Assembly: GCA_035490315.1 (NCBI GenBank)
Contig: DATHET010000041.1
Span: forward strand, 1 to 15,710
DNA length: 15,710 nucleotides
Direction: 5' to 3'
Source: JADJQU01 sp035490315
GTDB taxonomy: Bacteria; Planctomycetota; UBA1135; GCA-002686595
Below the pieces are notes generated by a model. The model was not told the DNA's origin. It did no database searches and saw only the letters and a program-made list of their open reading frames with translations. The position numbers and the translations under genes were made by a program. Positions within the stretch are counted from its first letter, which is position 1, and every line of letters starts with the position of its first letter. Shown here one piece after another: positions 13,090 through 15,710 of the stretch.

Positions 13090-14133
13090 ATGAAGTTGAT
13101 CCAAAGCGTTCCGTGGCTGGCCTCGACCAGTCTCCTGCTCCTGGCGGCGCTGCCCAGCGCGACTTTCCCCGGTTCCGTGCGCGCCGCGGACGAGCTGAGC
13201 TACCACTCGGTCAAGGGCCTCGAGCTCGAGAAGCACTTCGTGCAACACTCCTCGATGAAGCTCGTCGAGCTCAAGCTCACCGTCGAAACGCCGGACGGCC
13301 CGCAGGAGCCCGAGATCGAGCTGCCGGAAACCACGATCACCGACGACGAGAACCTCGAGTTCGTCGAGGAGACCCTCGCCGCGGGCGAAGGCCGCCCCGC
13401 GAAGCTCGCGCGCAGCTTCGCGACGGTCGAGAACTCGGTCACCTTCGAGGGCGGGGAAGGCACCGAGTCCAATACCCTGAAGAACGAGTCGGGCCTGTCC
13501 GGCAAGAAAGTCGTCTTCAGCTGGGACGAGGACTCGAAGGAATTCGAAGCCAAGTGGGCCGAGGGTGAAGAGGGCGACGACGACCTGCTCGGCGACCTGG
13601 TCGAGGATGCCGACTTCCGCGGCTGGCTCCCGGACAAGAAGACGGAAGAGGGAGCGACCTGGACGATTCCCGCCAGCGAGTTCAACAACCTCCAGGAGCC
13701 TTCCGGGCCGATGGGCTATCGCCCCGAGGGTGCCGAGGAGGAGGACGAGGACGAGGGCTCGAACGATCTGCGCGACAACGTCAAGGGCGAGATCAACGCC
13801 ACCTACAAAGGGACCCGCGAGGTCGACGGCGTCAAGGTCGGCGTGATCGCGTTCGAAGGCAAGCTGGACAGCCAGTCGGAGTCCGAGCAGGAGTCGGAGG
13901 AAGGCCCGCCCGCGAAGACGGTGACCGAGAACTCGGTCCAGATCGAAGGCGAGCTGCTGTGGGATCTGTCCGCAGGCCACTTCCACGCGCTGACCTGTGA
14001 CTCCGAGTTCAAGCTCACGACCTCGACCTCGAAGACGCTCGAGTTCGGCGAGCAGTCTTTCGATTTGAAGGAAGTCCGCGGCTTCGAAGGCAAGAAAACC
14101 TACCGCTTCACCTGCGCCGCGAAGAAGGACTGA
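13090..14133 (+). CDS. Secreted acidic protein of unknown function
   Basis: I do not recognise this protein. From the ATG at 13090 it has 347 residues; an ATG at 13081 would add MTP. I prefer 13090 because GAGA lies 9 bases upstream of it, whereas it almost touches 13081. The N-terminus is a signal peptide (MKLIQSVPWL, a Leu/Ala core, likely cut after VRA), with no lipobox Cys, so the product should be periplasmic or external. The mature chain is strongly acidic, with Asp/Glu-rich runs such as EGEEGDDDLLGDLVEDAD and EEEDEDEGS in the middle. The pattern of alternating hydrophobic residues (VKVGVIAFEGKL, VQIEGELLWDLSAGHF) suggests beta strands; the latter resembles the 'G.v..dl..G' strand pair seen in several planctomycete secreted proteins of unknown function. 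There is no catalytic motif and no transmembrane segment after the signal. It follows guaA by 117 bases and converges on lspA. Confidence 0.85.
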   Translation: MKLIQSVPWLASTSLLLLAALPSATFPGSVRAADELSYHSVKGLELEKHFVQHSSMKLVELKLTVETPDGPQEPEIELPETTITDDENLEFVEETLAAGEGRPAKLARSFATVENSVTFEGGEGTESNTLKNESGLSGKKVVFSWDEDSKEFEAKWAEGEEGDDDLLGDLVEDADFRGWLPDKKTEEGATWTIPASEFNNLQEPSGPMGYRPEGAEEEDEDEGSNDLRDNVKGEINATYKGTREVDGVKVGVIAFEGKLDSQSESEQESEEGPPAKTVTENSVQIEGELLWDLSAGHFHALTCDSEFKLTTSTSKTLEFGEQSFDLKEVRGFEGKKTYRFTCAAKKD

Positions 14134-14183
14134 GTCGCCCGCCGTTCAGCGCGGACCCTTGAGCGCAGCACGCGCGGACCGGG

Positions 14184-14705
14184 TCAAGCGAGGGGACGAT
14201 CCAGGAATCGGCCGAAGGCCGACTTGAGGATCAACCAGATCACGCCCCCGGTGATCGCCATGTCGGCGACGTTGAAAATTCCCGTGCGCAGGCTGCCCAC
14301 GCCGCAGTTGAGGAAGTCGATCACGTAGCCAGAACGCGTGAATCGATCGATGAGATTGCCGAAGCCGCCGCCGCAGATCAGGGCGCAGCCAATCAGCGAG
14401 GAACGGCTCAGCGCTCGATCGCGCAGCAGATAGACGAAGAAAAGCACGAGAGCGGCGGCGACCGTGTACGACAGGAGCAAGGTCCGCGCGCGCTCGGGCA
14501 GGCCGTCGAACAGTCCGAGGAAGGCGCCCGGATTCTCCGCGTATTGAACGCGCAGCGTGTCTCCGGCGAAGCTCAAGGCCTCGCCGTCAGCGAGATGCTC
14601 GACCGCGAGCTGCTTGCTCACCTGATCGCAGCTCACGCAGGAGAACAGGATCGCGAGGATCAGGAGCGTTCGCTTCCAGCGGTATATGAGCGTGAGCGGC
14701 GCCAT
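14184..14705 (-). CDS. lspA: Lipoprotein signal peptidase (signal peptidase II)
   Basis: A 173-residue inner-membrane aspartyl protease that cuts the signal peptide from diacylglyceryl-modified prolipoproteins at the lipobox Cys. Four hydrophobic segments are visible, at about residues 12-25, 75-95, 103-117 and 143-162. Family motifs are CDQVSKQLA (D27), AENPGAFLG (N58), GGGFGNLIDR (N117, D120), GYVIDF (D130) and FNVADMAIT (N145, D148); D130 and D148 correspond to the catalytic aspartates. I choose the ATG at 14705 because GAGG stands 7 bases upstream; a GTG at 14732 would add nine residues (MYDRPRGNR) without a better signal. It lies downstream of gatB on the same strand, with 147 bases between them that hold only a short GAGGG/CCCTC hairpin just after the gatB stop. 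The 50 bases beyond its stop, toward the convergent gene, contain a direct repeat GCGCGGACC (14149-14157, 14172-14180). Confidence 0.95.
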   Translation of the reverse strand: MAPLTLIYRWKRTLLILAILFSCVSCDQVSKQLAVEHLADGEALSFAGDTLRVQYAENPGAFLGLFDGLPERARTLLLSYTVAAALVLFFVYLLRDRALSRSSLIGCALICGGGFGNLIDRFTRSGYVIDFLNCGVGSLRTGIFNVADMAITGGVIWLILKSAFGRFLDRPLA

Positions 14706-14852
14706 TCGATTGCCTCGCGGACGATCGTACACCGAGGTCGCGAGGGCGGAGCGCTGCTTTCGATTCCGCGACGGTTCGAGATCGGCAGGTGCTGCTGCGC
14801 GAGCTACGCCTGCGCTGCCTTCGAAGTCTTCACGGCGAGGGACCCGCGGCCC

Positions 14853-15710
14853 TCACGGGCCTTCGCTGATCAATCGCAGCAGGATTTCCTGCACGACCTG
14901 CGGATTGGCGCTGCCTTTCGAGGCCTTCATGACCGGGCCGACCAGCGCGCCGACGGCCTTGGTCTTGCCCGCCTTGACGTCGGCGATGATCTTGTCCTTG
15001 CCGACCAGGGCCTCGCGGCACCAGCCCTCGAGCGCGGCGCTGTCGTTGACCTGCTCGAGACCCAGGCTCGCGACCAGGTCCTTGGGCGATTGACCGGTCT
15101 GGAACATGGCGCGCAGCACCTTGCCGCCGGCCTGGCCCGAGATCGCGCCGGATTCGATCAGCTGGATCAGGACAGCGATGTCGTGGGCACGGAAAGGCAG
15201 CTCGTCGATCGACGACGCGGGAAGTTCCGGATCCTTCAGGTTGCGCAGCAACTGATTCGTGATCAGGTTGGCGGCTTCCTTGGGCTTGCTCGAGAGCCGC
15301 ACGACCGTCTCGAAGAAATCCGCGAGGGCGCGGTCGGCGGTCAGCACGCCCGCGTCGTAAGCAGACAGCCCGAAACTCTTCTGGTAACGCTCGCGGCGCG
15401 CCGCCGGCAGCTCGGGCAGCAAGGCGCGCTGGCGCTCGAGCATCTCGCTCGCGATGGTGATCGGCGGCAGGTCGGGCTCGGGGAAGTAGCGGTAATCGTG
15501 GGCGTCTTCCTTGCGCCGCATCGAGCGCGTCACGCCGGCCACCGCGTCGAACAGGCGCGTCTCCTGCACCGGACGCTGCGCGGCATCACCGGACTCGTAG
15601 GCCTCGACCTGGCGCCGGATCTCGAACTCGATCGCCGCTTGGACGTTCTTGAACGAGTTGAGGTTCTTCAGCTCGACCTTGGTGCGCCACGGTTCATCAG
15701 GCGGGTGCAC
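14853..15710 (-). CDS. gatB: Aspartyl/glutamyl-tRNA amidotransferase subunit B, C-terminal part
   Basis: The last 285 or so residues of GatB; the N-terminal ~200 residues lie beyond the right edge of the window. GatB is the kinase/transamidase subunit of GatCAB, which converts Glu-tRNA(Gln) or Asp-tRNA(Asn) to the amide form. The visible part begins inside the catalytic cradle domain: RTKVELKNLNSF, VQETRLFD, TRSMRRKEDAHDYRYFPEPD. The latter two are signature stretches of the family. From about residue 100 it continues as a helical domain and the YqeY-like tail domain that binds tRNA, ending ADVKAGKTKAVGALVGPVMK...VQEILLRLISEGP. No defect is visible. Presence of GatB implies the organism makes Gln-tRNA or Asn-tRNA by the indirect route, or both. 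Confidence 0.96.
   Translation of the reverse strand: MHPPDEPWRTKVELKNLNSFKNVQAAIEFEIRRQVEAYESGDAAQRPVQETRLFDAVAGVTRSMRRKEDAHDYRYFPEPDLPPITIASEMLERQRALLPELPAARRERYQKSFGLSAYDAGVLTADRALADFFETVVRLSSKPKEAANLITNQLLRNLKDPELPASSIDELPFRAHDIAVLIQLIESGAISGQAGGKVLRAMFQTGQSPKDLVASLGLEQVNDSAALEGWCREALVGKDKIIADVKAGKTKAVGALVGPVMKASKGSANPQVVQEILLRLISEGP

Noticed and set aside
11404..13986. 860-codon minus-strand open frame opposite guaA and the acidic protein gene.
   Set aside because: It spans two genes and their intergenic gap, and its composition is that of an antisense shadow; guaA on the plus strand is unambiguous.
14631..14645. Lipobox-like FSCVSC in the first membrane segment of LspA, suggesting a lipoprotein.
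   Set aside because: The Cys-Asp is part of the conserved CDQxSK motif of signal peptidase II and the rest of the protein is a multi-pass peptidase.

Overview
This is a GC-rich bacterial window made almost entirely of ordinary protein-coding genes: nine complete genes and one that runs off the right edge. No rRNA, tRNA, CRISPR array, insertion sequence or prophage gene was seen. The mix points to a high-GC, Gram-negative-type environmental bacterium: a secreted FG-GAP/ASPIC protein, a large homodimeric 2-oxoacid dehydrogenase E1, a deacetylase-like amidohydrolase, a secreted acidic protein of unknown function, and many genes without a clear Shine-Dalgarno sequence. Planctomycetota is my best guess, but no marker here settles the phylum.

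Layout, left to right. Bases 1-59 hold nothing I can assign. At 60-2273 (minus) is a secreted beta-propeller-type protein with seven calcium-loop repeats. Its upstream region contains a 106-base near-perfect palindrome (2334-2439). A histone-deacetylase-family hydrolase (2556-3509, minus) diverges from a UDP-sugar dehydrogenase of the WbpA type (3623-4933, plus). The dehydrogenase converges on a Nudix hydrolase, and the 87 bases between the two stop codons are almost completely filled by a second long palindrome, a 41-bp perfect hairpin (4933-5018). The Nudix gene (5021-5620, minus) begins 2 bases after the stop of the aceE-like gene (5623-8481, minus). Further upstream on the same strand is a GT4 glycosyltransferase (8563-9690). 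The 81-base gap between glycosyltransferase and aceE holds a possible terminator and a good extended -10 promoter, so aceE-Nudix is probably its own two-gene unit.

The second half is the purine operon guaB-guaA (9968-12972, plus). The two genes overlap by ATGA and encode IMP dehydrogenase and GMP synthetase, the two steps from IMP to GMP. After it comes a short region with a REP-like hairpin that shares a 13-base motif (one mismatch) with the first palindrome, then a secreted acidic protein (13090-14133). The last two genes are on the minus strand: lspA (prolipoprotein signal peptidase) and the C-terminal part of gatB (amidotransferase subunit B).

The genes are mostly housekeeping or isolated accessory genes and do not form a new multi-gene system. 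The most unusual content is non-coding: two very long palindromes and a third related fragment, all in intergenic spaces. They look like copies of a dispersed REP/MITE-like family.
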